Origin: Siphlonurus alternatus
Lineage: Eukaryota; Arthropoda; Insecta; Ephemeroptera; Siphlonuridae
Assembly: GCA_949825025.1 (NCBI GenBank)
Contig: OX463781.1
Location: 39,085,950 to 39,149,949 of the forward strand
Length of the DNA: 64,000 nucleotides
Direction: 5' to 3'
Shown here piece by piece: positions 1 through 11,510 of this stretch; positions within the stretch are counted from its first letter, which is position 1; each line of letters opens with the position of its first letter. The position numbers and the translations under genes are program-made. The notes beneath the pieces were generated by a model. It was not told the origin of the DNA, searched no databases, and worked only from the letters and a program-made list of their open reading frames with translations.

Positions 1-606
1 CGATAATTTATGCTGGTATAATCAATTAAATTTTTAATTATATGAGAACAAGAAAAGTAGTGAGAGGGCTGACATAATCAGAATAGTTTTTACATTTACT
101 GTAGCCACTTATACACAAATAATTGTTATGTAAGCTCAATCTTACTTGTTGCACGGCCGGATGAGATTTGTTGCTTTTTTGTAACTTAAAAGAGTAATTA
201 GTAATATTTACTTAATAAGTTATCATCACTCCGATATGCTTCAAATTAATAATTCGTTTCTGTCTTGATTTTTTAGTATTATCTTGGTATTTACGAATAA
301 ACGGAAGAGTGGCAAAATCGCGCCCGAAGATTAGAAGGCTGACGTCATGTATCAATTTATAACACCCCAATAATATACATCAATGGTTGGTTGGTTGGTA
401 TTTTGGGGCAATTGACACATTTTGGTCATGGATGCCCCCCCCCCCCCCCCCCTATATATCAATGTTAGTCTCAATATACATAAAAAATATTTACAATTAC
501 AATCCCCAACTTTTGCTAGCTTTTCGTTTCGCACCCGTTTTGAGGGTTGAAAGTATAACAACGAAAATTTCGGAGGTACTACTACATTTCCTGGCATGTT
601 TTTTGT
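1..606. other. AT-rich DNA with a C18 homopolymer, no gene seen
   Basis: No splice-bounded coding segment or recognisable repeat boundary is visible. A run of 18 C residues lies at 435-452. Left flank of the first MITE. Confidence 0.5.
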
Positions 607-823
607 AAAGGTGGATTGACATGGCAAACTTTATCATGCGACGCAACGCGGATAATGCGCACTTGCTGTAACATCCATTGGCGGCCATATTTGGCAATTA
701 AAAGAAAAAAAGCATCGTAATTCGCAATTAACGCGATTCTCGGCGAATTCGCCGCAGCATAGGATTTCACAGCTTTTAAGTCAAAATCACGTCGCATCGC
801 CATTGTCACCATCTGAATCCGCC
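607..823 (+). mobile_element. CpG-rich 215-bp MITE family, copy 1
   Basis: Starts GGTGGATTGACATGGC and ends CTGAATCCGCC, followed by TTAA. It has the family core: GCACTTGCTGTAACATCC, CATTGGCGGCCATATT, GGCGAATTCGCC and TCGCATCGCC. Other copies are at 13374, 32645, 40779, 47275 and 49766. Its right TTAA (824-827) is also the left target site of the following palindrome. Confidence 0.8.
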
Positions 824-827
824 TTAA

Positions 828-2794
828 AGGGGGTGTGACTTTTCAAAATTAAAAATTCACCAAAAAATCTTCTTTCCAAAAATGTAAATTTCACTTTCCT
901 CCGACTCCCCGTTCCTTCCATACCGCCCGGTCAAAAGTCTACTATGACGTCACATTACTTAAGGTCGCGCGCAAGAAAGCAAGCAAGCAAGTGGCGGCGA
1001 GCGCTAAAATCCACGTTTTCGCGTCTTTAAGCCCGCCTAGCAGCCGACAGCAAAGAGATAAAAATTATCCGCCACGGGATGATTTTATCTAAAGAACATT
1101 CTGCGTTTGTATCCGCTTTCGGCATTTCTTCATTTTAATTAGGAAATTAAATATCACGATGCAAACTCAAATTTTTTACAGATTTCTTTTGTCAACTGAC
1201 TTCAAACACATAAAATATTTTGTCAAGCATCTAATAACTTTATTGTAGACACACGTATTGGATTGACATATTATATATGTACAGTACATACGATTTATAT
1301 TATATAATGTATATGGTATTTCAACAGTATTTTAATTACCTATGATTTTAGCCGCAGCCTCACATTATATAATTATAAAATCACGGCAAACACGCAACTA
1401 AAACTGTTATCATTTTGTGCATTATCGCTATTTAATTACTTTCTTCGAAGTTTGAATTTAAGTTATATAAATATGCAGCATATATAGTGATTATTCGATA
1501 TTACCATTATTAATTATTAACACAATATGAATTATACTTTAAATTATTATATTTAGTCTAACATACATATAAGGCATTATATTATATATATCTTTTATTG
1601 CACTCATTATACGCTTGCTATTATGCATATACGGAAATTTATAAATAATTATGTGATTCAATTAACTAAAGGTGCAGTGATAACAATCTGAGAGATAACG
1701 TGGAGGAGGCGAAGTTATTGAATGCTGATGCAAAACAAATTTTTACAAAACTGAACTGAAGAAATCTCCCTACATTCTTGCTCCCTTATGTGTGCGGCCG
1801 GAACTGTCCGCTGACACTGAAAGCCAGAGTAAGCCCACGTGTCTATAAAGAAACAAAACTTTGCCATTATAAGTAATTATATATTTTTGCCTCAAAATCG
1901 AATTAAAAATTTGTTCATTATTTGTATTTATAATAATATGTAAAATCTATAATATCATTGAACCGATTGAACGTACAGTACTATACTATATATTATATAT
2001 TTATATAGTCTACGACTAAATAACAGTTAACATTATAATATAGTAATACTATACAAATACTATATTATATAATATTAATTGTTATTTAGACGAAATATAA
2101 TATAGTATAGTACTGTACGTTCAATCGGTTCAATGATGTTAGATTTTACATATTATTATAAATACAAAAAATGAACAAATTTTTAATTCGATTTTGAGGC
2201 AAAAATATATAATTATTCATAATTGCAAAGTTTTGTTTCTTTATAGGCACGTGGGCTTACTCTGGCTTTCAGTGTCAGCGGACAGTTCCGGCCGCACACA
2301 TAAGGGAGCAAGAATGTAGGGAGATTTTTTCAGTTCAATGTTGTGAAAATTTGTTTCGCATCAGCATTCAATAACGTCGCCTCCAAGTACTTGGAGTTGC
2401 ACGTTGTCTCTGAGATTGTTATCACTGCACTTTTAGTTAATTAAATCACATAATTTTTTTATAAATTTCCGTATATGCATAATAGCAAGCGTAATGAGTT
2501 CAAGAAAATATATAAAGCCTTATATGTTTGAACCAACTTGCAGCGCAGATGATCCCCGTCGATTGAATCGCGGTAAATATTCTGGTGCCCGAGTCTGCTC
2601 TGCTGTGCTAGAATTACGCTGGAATTACGTACTAGAATTAAATTACAGAAACCCTAATATTATTAGTATTCTTACTTTGAGCTCTGAATATAAATAAAGC
2701 TTTTATGTTATATTATTTTAACTCAAAGGGAAACAAAGTTTCCATCTATACATTTGGACCGGGAACACCTTTATATATTATACATAAATACATG

Positions 2795-2825
<31 letters not shown>

Positions 2826-3793
2826 TACAATGACACTGACTATTAACAACAAGAATTAAAAGCAGAACTGGTGTGATAAATTATGCATGGGGCAGCCTCT
2901 AAGTTGAAGATTAATTATAATTATTAATAATTATTTCGTGATTATTATAAAAAATATAATAATTTAAAGTATATTGTATTAATAATTAATAATGGTAATA
3001 TCGAATAATCACTATATGCTGCATATTTATATAACTTAAATGCAAACTTCGAAGAAAGTAATTAAATAGCGATAATGCACAAAATGATAACAGTTTTAGT
3101 TGCGTGTTTGCCGTGATTTTATAATTATATAATGTGAGGCTGCGGCTAAAATCATAGGTAATTAAAATACTGTTGAAATACCATATACATTATATAATAT
3201 AAATCGTATGTACTGTACATATATAATAGACCTGTTCGTAAACCCTGCTCGGTGTTCACTTTCTACACCCAATCGACCTTATATCCCATGTACATAAGGT
3301 CGATTGGGTGCAGAAAGTGTACACCGAGCAGGGTTTACGAACAGGCCTTATATGTCAATCCAATACGTGTGTCTACAATAAAGTTATTAGATGCTTGATA
3401 AAATATTTCATGTGTTTGAAGTCAGTTGACAAAAGAAATCTGTAAAAAATTTGAGTTTGCATCGTGATATTTAATTTCCTAATTAAAATGAAGAAATGCC
3501 GAAAGCGGATACAAACGCAGAATGTTCTTTAGATAAAATCATCCCGTGGCGGATAATTTTTATCTCTTTGCTGTCGGCTGCTAGGCGGGCTTAAAGACGC
3601 GAAAACGTGGATTTTAGCGCTCGCCGCCACTTGCTTGCTTGCTTTCTTGCGCGCGACCTTAAGTAATGTGACGTCATAGTAGACTTTTGACCGGGCGGTA
3701 TGGAAGGAACGGGGAGTCGGAGGAAAGTGAAATTTACATTTTTGGAAAGAAGATTTTTTGGTGAATTTTTAATTTTGAAAAGTCACACCCCCT
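828..3793. mobile_element. 3-kb foldback element with TTAA flanks
   Basis: TTAA flanks both ends (824-827 and 3794-3797). The ends read AGGGGGTGTGACTTTTC and its reverse complement. The left arm runs about 828-2045 and the right arm about 2050-3793, pairing almost throughout, for example TCCACGTTTTCGCGTC on the left with its complement near 3590. The right arm is longer by two segments absent from the left: about 2531-2955 and 3229-3348. Removing them makes the arms nearly equal at about 1.2 kb. No convincing coding sequence is inside; the open frame at 2494-2697 crosses an insertion border. A piggyBac-type TTAA mechanism is inferred from the flanks. Confidence 0.8.
3229..3348. mobile_element. 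Hairpin MITE with TA target, CTGTTCGTAA family, copy 1
   Basis: The ends read CCTGTTCGTAAACCCTGC and its complement, meeting at a centre near ATCCCATGTACATAAGG. It sits inside the right arm of the 828-3793 palindrome, and the left arm lacks it, which shows the empty site. A TA duplication fits. Confidence 0.8.
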
Positions 3794-3840
3794 TTAAGAT
3801 AGGGGGTTTTCTTAATAAAAATTTGGTTTTTAATGAAGTA

Positions 3841-3846
3841 ATAAAA

Positions 3847-3877
<31 letters not shown>

Positions 3878-3890
3878 ATATTTATTTATT

Positions 3891-3971
<81 letters not shown>
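3841..3971. repeat. (AAAT)n followed by (TA)n microsatellite
   Basis: About ten AAAT units, then about 70 bp of TA. It may be the 3' tail of an older retroelement. Confidence 0.9.
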
Positions 3972-3979
<8 letters not shown>

Positions 3980-4391
3980 TTAATTAAAACCTTCAAGGTT
4001 AGCATATATATTAAAACTTCCCGCGCAAACAAGTCGGCCAATCAAAAACTTTGTATTCGTTTCCAGGATAAGTTTGACATGGGACGCAACTTACGCATAT
4101 CTCGGATAATTGGCCGATAGGGATTATTTGTGGATTTTTCTCGGATACGTTTAGCCACAAAAAATCCGAGGATTATCCTAGGATAGGTTGGACGCAACTT
4201 ACGGCCATTAGTTTTATTGTTAATGCAGTGCAGGACAATTTATGGATGGCTGAGGTAATAATACTTCTGGCCTACCACATATGACATCATGTTATGTATT
4301 TGTGTTAATTTTACTACTGTAAAATTGCGTACTTTAGAAAAAAAAGAAAAATCATAAAATTGTACCAATGACATTACCACTATTTCCTCAG

Positions 4392-4553
4392 ATCCCTGTT
4401 CGGGTGCGAGCTGCCAAGGCAGGCCTGGGGGCAGAAGAAGGTCCTGCGCCAGTGCAGCTGAGAGTCGCAGACAAACGCAGACAGGCCGCTTGGTCCAAGG
4501 CACGCGACAGATTCCAGCAACTACCAGACTCCACCCCAGACCCCCTAGAGTAG
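4392..4553 (+). CDS. Terminal exon of a G-patch-type protein, possibly AGGF1-like (partial gene)
   Basis: A GC-rich island in AT-rich DNA encodes 53 residues and a TAG stop. It follows a good 3' splice site (pyrimidine-rich tract ending TTTCCTCAG), which sets the exon start in phase 0. The peptide opens with IPVRVRAAKAGLGAE, which resembles the end of a G-patch domain, where a hydrophobic stretch is followed by a G-L-G motif. A basic helix-like segment with RRQAAWSKARDRFQQL follows, then an acidic, proline-rich end. In G-patch proteins this module binds DEAH helicases or RNA in the nucleus. The AGGF1 comparison is from memory. The upstream exons are not visible and are either left of position 1 or separated by the repeats at 1-4390. 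The gene would converge on follistatin. Alternatives are a retrocopy or a transposon-carried exon. Confidence 0.5.
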   Translation: MPVRVRAAKAGLGAEEGPAPVQLRVADKRRQAAWSKARDRFQQLPDSTPDPLE

Positions 4554-5984
4554 CGTTTGTTATATACAAAAAGGTTTTTAACTGAAAATTTAAACATGAA
4601 CTTATCTTTTATTCAAAAACATAATTATGTTAATTATTTCTTTCTTAATACCTTGAATTATTGTGTGATATTTTCGCTGTAGCAGCAATATAAGTTAGAC
4701 ATCCAAAAGCATCAGTTCAGTGCTTTTATCTAAATCTTTTTCTTCTGAAGCCAAAAAGGTACAGTTATAATTTTAACCTAATTGTCTGCAGATTTTTATA
4801 TTTTGTTTTGGTGCTCCACTTCAATTTCAATACAACTAATTTTATTTTGAAAAATTATCATACATATCGGTGTTATATTTTTAGTTTTTGTGATGATCTT
4901 ATTGATACCACAAAGCTCAATATTTAATATTTTTAGTGCGTTCTGTAAACAGCACTAACAAATTCAATGGTATTTTTAGTAGATTTTATTTCATTCCCCT
5001 CCACCCCCCTAATATTGAGACACTTAAATGATTTTAATCTATCATATAATGCAAAAAAAGTTTTATTTACGGACATTTTAATAACACATTATTATCATTA
5101 TGTGTTGTTTTTATTATAAAAAAATTCAGAATGTTTAATTTATTTGTATAATTTTATGTGTCCACTGTATAATTTATTTATATCTAAATTTTTGATTCCT
5201 AGTTTATATATAACGTATTTTTATAAAGTTAGAAGGTTTCTATCAAATTTTATTTTTTAATTTCCTAGAAATTGACATATATTTTAAAGGAAAAGATATT
5301 GACATGCTAAATAAAACTTGTATCATGAATAAAAATTTTAAATATGGAAAACTTAAATAATATTAATTGAATTTGATTGAAAAACATTTATTATCATACA
5401 TATAATCAATACAATCATTTAATAATATACGAATAAGTTACTTTACTTCAGTTATATATTATTATTGTTTTAATTGTTCACATACAGAAAGAGTAAACGA
5501 AACATCATGTACCATATGTAAATATTGTCAATAATAATTATTCTTATGTACAATCAATACGTACGGTATAATATTTCTTTTTTTATATTATATACAAAAA
5601 AAAATGTTGAAGATACAAAGTCATAGCATAATATTTTCTAATTGAAACTGGCAAGCAACATAATTTTATTTTTTTATTATCTAACATTGATCTGGGTTCT
5701 CAACTTTTTTTTTTCGAGAATTATAGTTACTGTACTTGGGTCAATGTCAAAAGATGTTAACTAGCTACATTTATATAAATGTAATTTTTTAAATATAAAT
5801 TACAATTACATAATAAATTACTGTAATGAATTTGCCTATTCAAAATATCTTGATGCTATTTATATCCGTGATGGATTAAAAATATTACGTTTGTTTTATT
5901 TATTTAAACTATTGTGATTTCAAATGTAATTAATACGCTTTTTTTCCAATAAATTATTGTTCATTATTATTAATATTATTATAC

Positions 5985-6015
<31 letters not shown>

Positions 6016-6231
6016 CATTTTATAAGGTTTAAAAACATTGATCAACTTAAAATATATAAAATATACATCAATAATATACAATTAAATAAATATTACACAT
6101 TATTACAAAATGCTGAAATATATACTTTTTTTATGTAACAAAGAAATTTTAAATAGAACATAGAAGGTATTTTAAATTTCACGATAAACATAAATGCACA
6201 TGGAAATATTTTAAACAGATGTTTTTTTTAT
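4554..6231. other. 3' flank between two convergent genes, AT-rich
   Basis: This would hold the 3' UTR of the plus-strand exon at 4392-4553. The first clear AATAAA on the plus strand is near 5309. No other coding segment is seen. Long T/A runs occur at 5991-6015. Confidence 0.4.
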
Positions 6232-6235
6232 TTAA

Positions 6236-6563
6236 GGGTAATTAAGGTAACACGTCCAATTAAAAAAAAAAAAAAAAAAAAATCCCACACATAAAAATTA
6301 TGAAAAGGAATTAAAATGTTATCCTCTACATCCCTTATCAGTAGCTAAAATATCAGGTTTACAAATTCGAGCTAGTTTTTTAGTTATGAATTTTTAAAGT
6401 TGACTACTTTAACATGGAGAAATGAAACATTCATGTTTAATCAATCAACTTTAAAAATTTGTAACTTAAAATAGCTCGAATTTGTATACCTGATATTTTA
6501 GCTACTGATAAGGGATGTAGAGGAGAATATTTTAAGATTTGTTTCATAATTTTCATGTGTGGA

Positions 6564-6594
<31 letters not shown>

Positions 6595-6615
6595 CATTGG
6601 GCGTTACCCTTACCC
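6236..6615. mobile_element. TTAA-flanked MITE, GGGTAA family, copy 1
   Basis: TTAA at 6232-6235 and 6616-6619. Termini GGGTAA and TTACCC. The arms contain TCAGTAGCTAAAATATCAGG and its complement, with a centre near 6415. Confidence 0.85.
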
Positions 6616-6894
6616 TTAAGACGGAAAAAAATAAAAATAAATAAAATTTAAGAGAATTTTTTAATTTTATATTGTATATCATACATAAATATGATATTGC
6701 TTCAAGATTTTATGAAATATGCTTGCTATTTTTTAATATTTTTGCACTTAATATTCTGTCTATATAAATGTTATACTAAGCTATCACATTCTTGCTGGGT
6801 ATACATATATAATTATATAACTGCAGCACATATTAAAGCAATAATACATAGAAGCAAATAGTAGCACAAAAAATATGTTGTGTGCTAACAATAG

Positions 6895-6950
6895 AGTATC
6901 AACCTCAAAATTTTTATTGCAGGACTAAAGGGTGCAAATTTATGCTACTC

Positions 6951-6982
<32 letters not shown>

Positions 6983-7246
6983 CAGATTTCTTAGAGCTTA
7001 GGAAGTATTGCTAAAAAGTTTTGTCGAGGTCGGGTTTGAACCCACGCTCATTTTAGTCCCTATTCTTTTATTAGGAGAGGCGTCACTTTAATTCTCTGTA
7101 CTTTCAATCATTTTTTGAAAATTGTTCCTGGGTTGTTGGGCTCTAATAAAAGAGAAAAAATCAAAGTCAAGGTTGGCTTTATCAAAGTAGCATAACTTTG
7201 CGCCCTCTATCCATTTCTGCAATAAAAAAAATTTTGAGGTTGATTC
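6895..7246. mobile_element. MITE of the GATAGAGGGTGCAAA family (family B), copy 1
   Basis: The inverted ends carry CAACCTCAAAATTTTTATTG and its complement, with ATGCTACTCTGA inside. The core has GGTCGGGTTTGAACCC, which resembles a tRNA B box. Confidence 0.75.
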
Positions 7247-7249
7247 TCA

Positions 7250-8734
7250 ATTCTCTATGGGACCCTGCACATCAGTAGACAGTCATAGTGGACATTTTTA
7301 TTTCATAGAAATTAAATGATCAATAAAATTACAACTCTCTTATGTGTTAGATACCCCCAATATGATTAGATTTATGGATAAAAATATTCATTTTACTTTA
7401 TCAAAAGCGTTTTTTATTATTTATAAATATTAAAATCAGAATTAATTTAAAAATTTAAAAAAAGTACTCCACTTTATTTTTGTTAATTTGTATGAATCGG
7501 AAGAAGTAAAAGAACTTTTAAATTATAAGCTGGTATTATAGTTGCATAAAATTAATTTATTTTATCACTTTATAATTTTTTTTAATTAAAAAAAATGTGA
7601 TCCAAAAATTTAATCCATGCATATATACATATACATATTGTTATTTTTCAATTGTGTGCATATGTATAGTAGTATAATAATTATACAAAATATTATAACA
7701 CTATCAACTTTGGCTTTAAAAAAAAAAATAATAATAAACATAAAAATTACAACATACAAATACACATTTAATAATGTTTACTAAATTTATGTGATGAATT
7801 AATAATTTACTGAAAACACCCTGCTAATATATTATATTTATAGTACCTAAATATTGTTGTTAATATAGCAATGTTTTTTTGTTTTGTTTTGTTTTTTTAT
7901 TATTATTTTACTTTTTTACCTCAAACGCAAACATCCATTTAATACAGCAAGAAGCTAAAATAAATTAGAAATTACACATTAAAATTCTATCATAAAAATG
8001 TTCAAATTGTTTTTTTACAATTTTAAAATTGTTATGCACAGAAAATTCAAAATTACACACAACACATTTATTAAAAGAAAAAAATATATATACAATTTTT
8101 CATTATATGTGTTGCTATATATATTTATTTAAAAATTATAATTTAAAAAAAAATAAAATCATTCATACTTTTTTTTTCTGGACCCGTAAATGAATTAAAT
8201 TATTTATTAATATGTAAACATAAAACAATATTGGATTTTCTCCACACACAAAAAAAAAATTGTAAGTCTTATATACAAATATATATAATATTTATATTCA
8301 TATCAGATTCAGTGTATGAGTATTTCATAGGCTTGCTATTGACTTAGACTTATCAATTTTTTTTATTTTTTTTTTAATAAATATAATAATATAATAATTA
8401 CAACAAAACAACAACGAAAGAAAATAATTAAAGATTTTTTTTTCAACGTAAAAGTGTCACGATTAAAAAAAAATACATTAATTGCATATTTTGCATAATA
8501 CTACAGTACTTTATGGAAAAAAGTATTACCTTACTGAAAAGGTTGATTATATAGTTGGTGGAATCAATTTGCAGCTTTTTAAATATATATAATATATTTC
8601 TTTTTTAAATTGATTAATTTGTAAATATATATATTAATAAAACTTTTATATATAATTTTATAATTATTTTAGAAGCCAAAAACGATAGCAATCAATATTT
8701 ATTGACTTTCTTATTTAATTTTATTTGCATTTAC
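7250..8734. other. AT-rich DNA, no gene seen
   Basis: Only homopolymers and short AT repeats. No splice-bounded open frame recognised. Confidence 0.5.
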
Positions 8735-8738
8735 TTAA

Positions 8739-9097
8739 GGGTAAGATAACGCCACCAATGTTAAAAAAAAAAAAAAATCCCTCACACAAAAATTATGAAA
8801 AAAATTTAAAATGTTCTCCTCTACACCCCCTATCAGTAGCTAAAATATCAGGTTTACAAATACGATCTAGTTTTTGAGTTATGAATTTTTAAAGTTGACT
8901 ACTTTAACATGGAGAAATGGAACTCCCATGTTAAATTAGTCAACTTTAAAAATATATAACTCAAAAACTCAAATATCAGGTATTTGTATACCTGATATTT
9001 TACCTACTGATAATAGGGGGTGGGGGTGTAGAGAAGAACATTTTAAATTTTTTCAAAATTTTTGTGTGAGGGATTTTTTTTAACATTGCCCTTACCC
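8739..9097. mobile_element. TTAA-flanked MITE, GGGTAA family, copy 2
   Basis: TTAA at 8735-8738 and 9098-9101. Same termini and same TCAGTAGCTAAAATATCAGG arms as 6236-6615. Confidence 0.85.
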
Positions 9098-9286
9098 TTA
9101 AGTTATAAACAATTGGGACTTGATTCAAGAGTATAATTCAGAATAATTCCAGGTTTCTCACTAACCATGTATGGTTAGTCTATTCAATGACGCTATAAAC
9201 ATTGTTAATTTATTAAATTGAAGATGAGGAAAGAATAACCGAGACAAAAAAAAAATATATACATACATAATATTTATAAATTATTC

Positions 9287-9607
9287 AATGGAGTACTGAC
9301 CACAAAATTTTTTATTGCAGAAATGGATAGAGGGTGCAAAGTTATGCTACTCTGATTTTTTTTTTTTTTTTTTTTTTTTTTTCAGATTTTTTAGAGACCG
9401 GCAAATATTTTTTAAAAATTATTGAAAGTACAGAAAAAGTGCCGCCTCTTGCCGGACCCAAAAGGGACGTGGATTCGAACCCGACCTCGCCAAAACTTTT
9501 TAGCAATACTTCCGTGTCCCTAAAAAATATGAAAAAAATCAGAGTAGCATAACTTTGCACCCTCTATCCATTTCTGCAATAAAAAATTTTGAGGTCGATA
9601 CTCCATT
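9287..9607. mobile_element. Family B MITE, copy 2
   Basis: Long inverted ends: AATGGAGTA, then TTTTTTATTGCAGAAATGGA and AGGGTGCAAAGTTATGC. The core carries GGATTCGAACCC. Orientation is opposite to copy 1. Confidence 0.85.
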
Positions 9608-10200
9608 TATATATATTTATTGGCTCTTGTTTTATATATTTTCAGTGAGTAAAAAAATTATTCAATTTAATTATTTGCGTTATTTTAAGGAGCAAAAGAG
9701 CAAAATAATTTTACTCCGTTCCACCAACATAATCAAATTTAAATAGTCAGCCTTTATTGATAAAAACATGCAACAGAGTGACACAAAAACAAGTGTCCAA
9801 CTTAATATTTTCTCAAAATGGAATCTCATATTTTTTTTAGTGTCTTTATCATAGATTTCAAAATGATATCACACCCTAATTTTACGTATAATTAATAAAT
9901 TTATATTGTTTTTAATTACAAGAAGAAAACATTGTTTTATAATTTAATTAGTGACTTTTATGATTTTATTTTGAAAAATATCAAATTTACTTCTAATTCG
10001 AAGGTTTTTAATGACGTAAAAAGATTGGGTGACATCATCACTGATTGTACATGAGATTCCTAACTTGTGTCGCCTAGTGTTGAGATGTTGAACAACTGTT
10101 TCTTTATCACTACGAATAGCGAGAATCTCCCCCTTCACTGACAAACACCGTGTTGGAGACAGCCGAATTACTCTCTGGAATCAAATAAATTACAAATCAA

Positions 10201-10500
10201 TATACGCCGAGCGTGGTTAGTAGAGTTGGATGGGTGACCATTTTCAACAAAAATCACGTTTCCCATCCAAGGGTATAAATCGTTGCGCTTTTCCACTATG
10301 TGATTCCCCTGGCTTTGGACCATTGCACTTCTGGTTCATTGACAAAAGCTGTAGCGTCTATCCTGGCTGAGGTTTCCACGTTTCCCTCGGTCGCAGACAA
10401 ATGCCGGGATGGATTGCAAGACCTTTTGGCCGCCCCCGTTAACGATGAGCCCACGAAACGCTCAAGTTAGGGTTTCAAACTTTTAGTAAATAAACCCAAT
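10201..10500 (+). mobile_element. 5S-rRNA-derived SINE, head truncated
   Basis: Begins with GAGCGTGGTTAG and TTGGATGGGTGACC, which match the box C end of 5S rRNA. The body has CGTTGCGCTTTTCCACTATG and CCTGGCTTTGGACCATTGC, then GGCTGAGGTTTCCACG. Confidence 0.8.
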
Positions 10501-10927
10501 TGTGGTTTTTGATAAAAAAAAAACATACATACGTATACAATCAAAGTTAGGTAATCATTCGGTAAAAAGAGAAAAAAATAATTAATAATTGGTGTCAGGA
10601 TCTTCAGTTTTAAATGTTTTACAAAAACGTAAACTACTTTAATTAAAAGACTTCAAACCTGGAAGTTTCATTGCCAAAAATAGACAAAATATAGAAATAA
10701 TAAAACAAACTGGAAAAAAATAAAAAAGTGAGAACTATTTCAGTTTTTCCAGTTTTTTAAAACTTTTTCCAATTTTATAAAACTGAAAATTCAATTTCGT
10801 CTCCATAAAAGCATGTTTTTTCCGTGATGAAAAATGGTCATCAATTAATAAGAACTGGATATAAGATTGAAAATAATTGGTATTCTACTTTTGTCACACT
10901 GAGGGAACCGTGAAAATTAAGACCCAC

Positions 10928-11227
10928 CTGCCGGGTGTAGGACCGCGACTGAAGAAGCTGAACCCGCTGAGATGGTGCAGTTGCCCGGGTGCTTGGTGTC
11001 GATAACGTATCCTGTGGCGCACGCGTCCTGGGTCATGTGGCACCAAGACTGGTACGTCAGGTTATTGGTGCCACATATAGGACCTCCGGAACCGTCCTTG
11101 CCCCCTCGAGCCCCGGGACTTCCCCCACATCGCATCCCGCAGGTGACACAGCGAGGGTGTCCGGTGTTTATGTCGACGAGGCACATCTGACGCTCGCGAC
11201 ATCGCACGTTGCTGCAACTCGCAAACG
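10928..11227 (-). CDS. fst: Follistatin exon 5: third follistatin domain (FS3)
   Basis: The acceptor (TTTGTTTCAG) and donor (CAG|GTGGGT) delimit 300 nt, entered and left in phase 1. The peptide has the ten-cysteine FS pattern: an EGF-like hairpin (CSNVRCRERQMC then HPRCVTC) followed by a Kazal-like part with CGTNNLTYQSWC and a final GNC. Joining it to exon 4 restores a complete proline codon and keeps the frame. N-glycosylation sequons are visible at NLT and NCT. A 17-residue Gly/Lys/Ser-rich loop lies between the sixth and seventh cysteines. After the last Cys about 18 small or hydrophobic residues run to the donor, so the protein continues into at least one more exon downstream (below 10928). 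Function follows from the family: FS domains help wrap activin/BMP-type ligands outside the cell. Confidence 0.9.
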
Positions 11228-11451
11228 CTGAAACAAAAAAGAACAGCAAAATGTAAGAAGTGATGGTTCACATAACTCTGTATTGACTACTGGTCACATG
11301 TGTGTTAATTCGTAATTATAAATTTACGCCTCTTCGTAAATCCGATCTATATATATTTAATTAAAATTCTGTGGGTCCTTTTTCCAAATCAGAACGGTCA
11401 TGGCTTATACCATAATATATTTTTATCCATTCCAGAATTTGCATTTGCTTA

Positions 11452-11510
11452 GTTGTGATTGAGGAAACCATGAAAACCTCAGTCAGGATGGTCGCGGTAC
11501 TTAATGGAGA
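11452..11510 (-). mobile_element. 5S-type SINE tail fragment
   Basis: GAGGAAACCATGAAAACC followed by TCAGTCAGGATGGTCGCGG matches the SINE body in reverse. Confidence 0.6.

Noticed and set aside
2494..2697. 67-codon open frame
   Set aside because: Crosses the border between a palindrome arm and a later insertion, so it is not one evolved unit.
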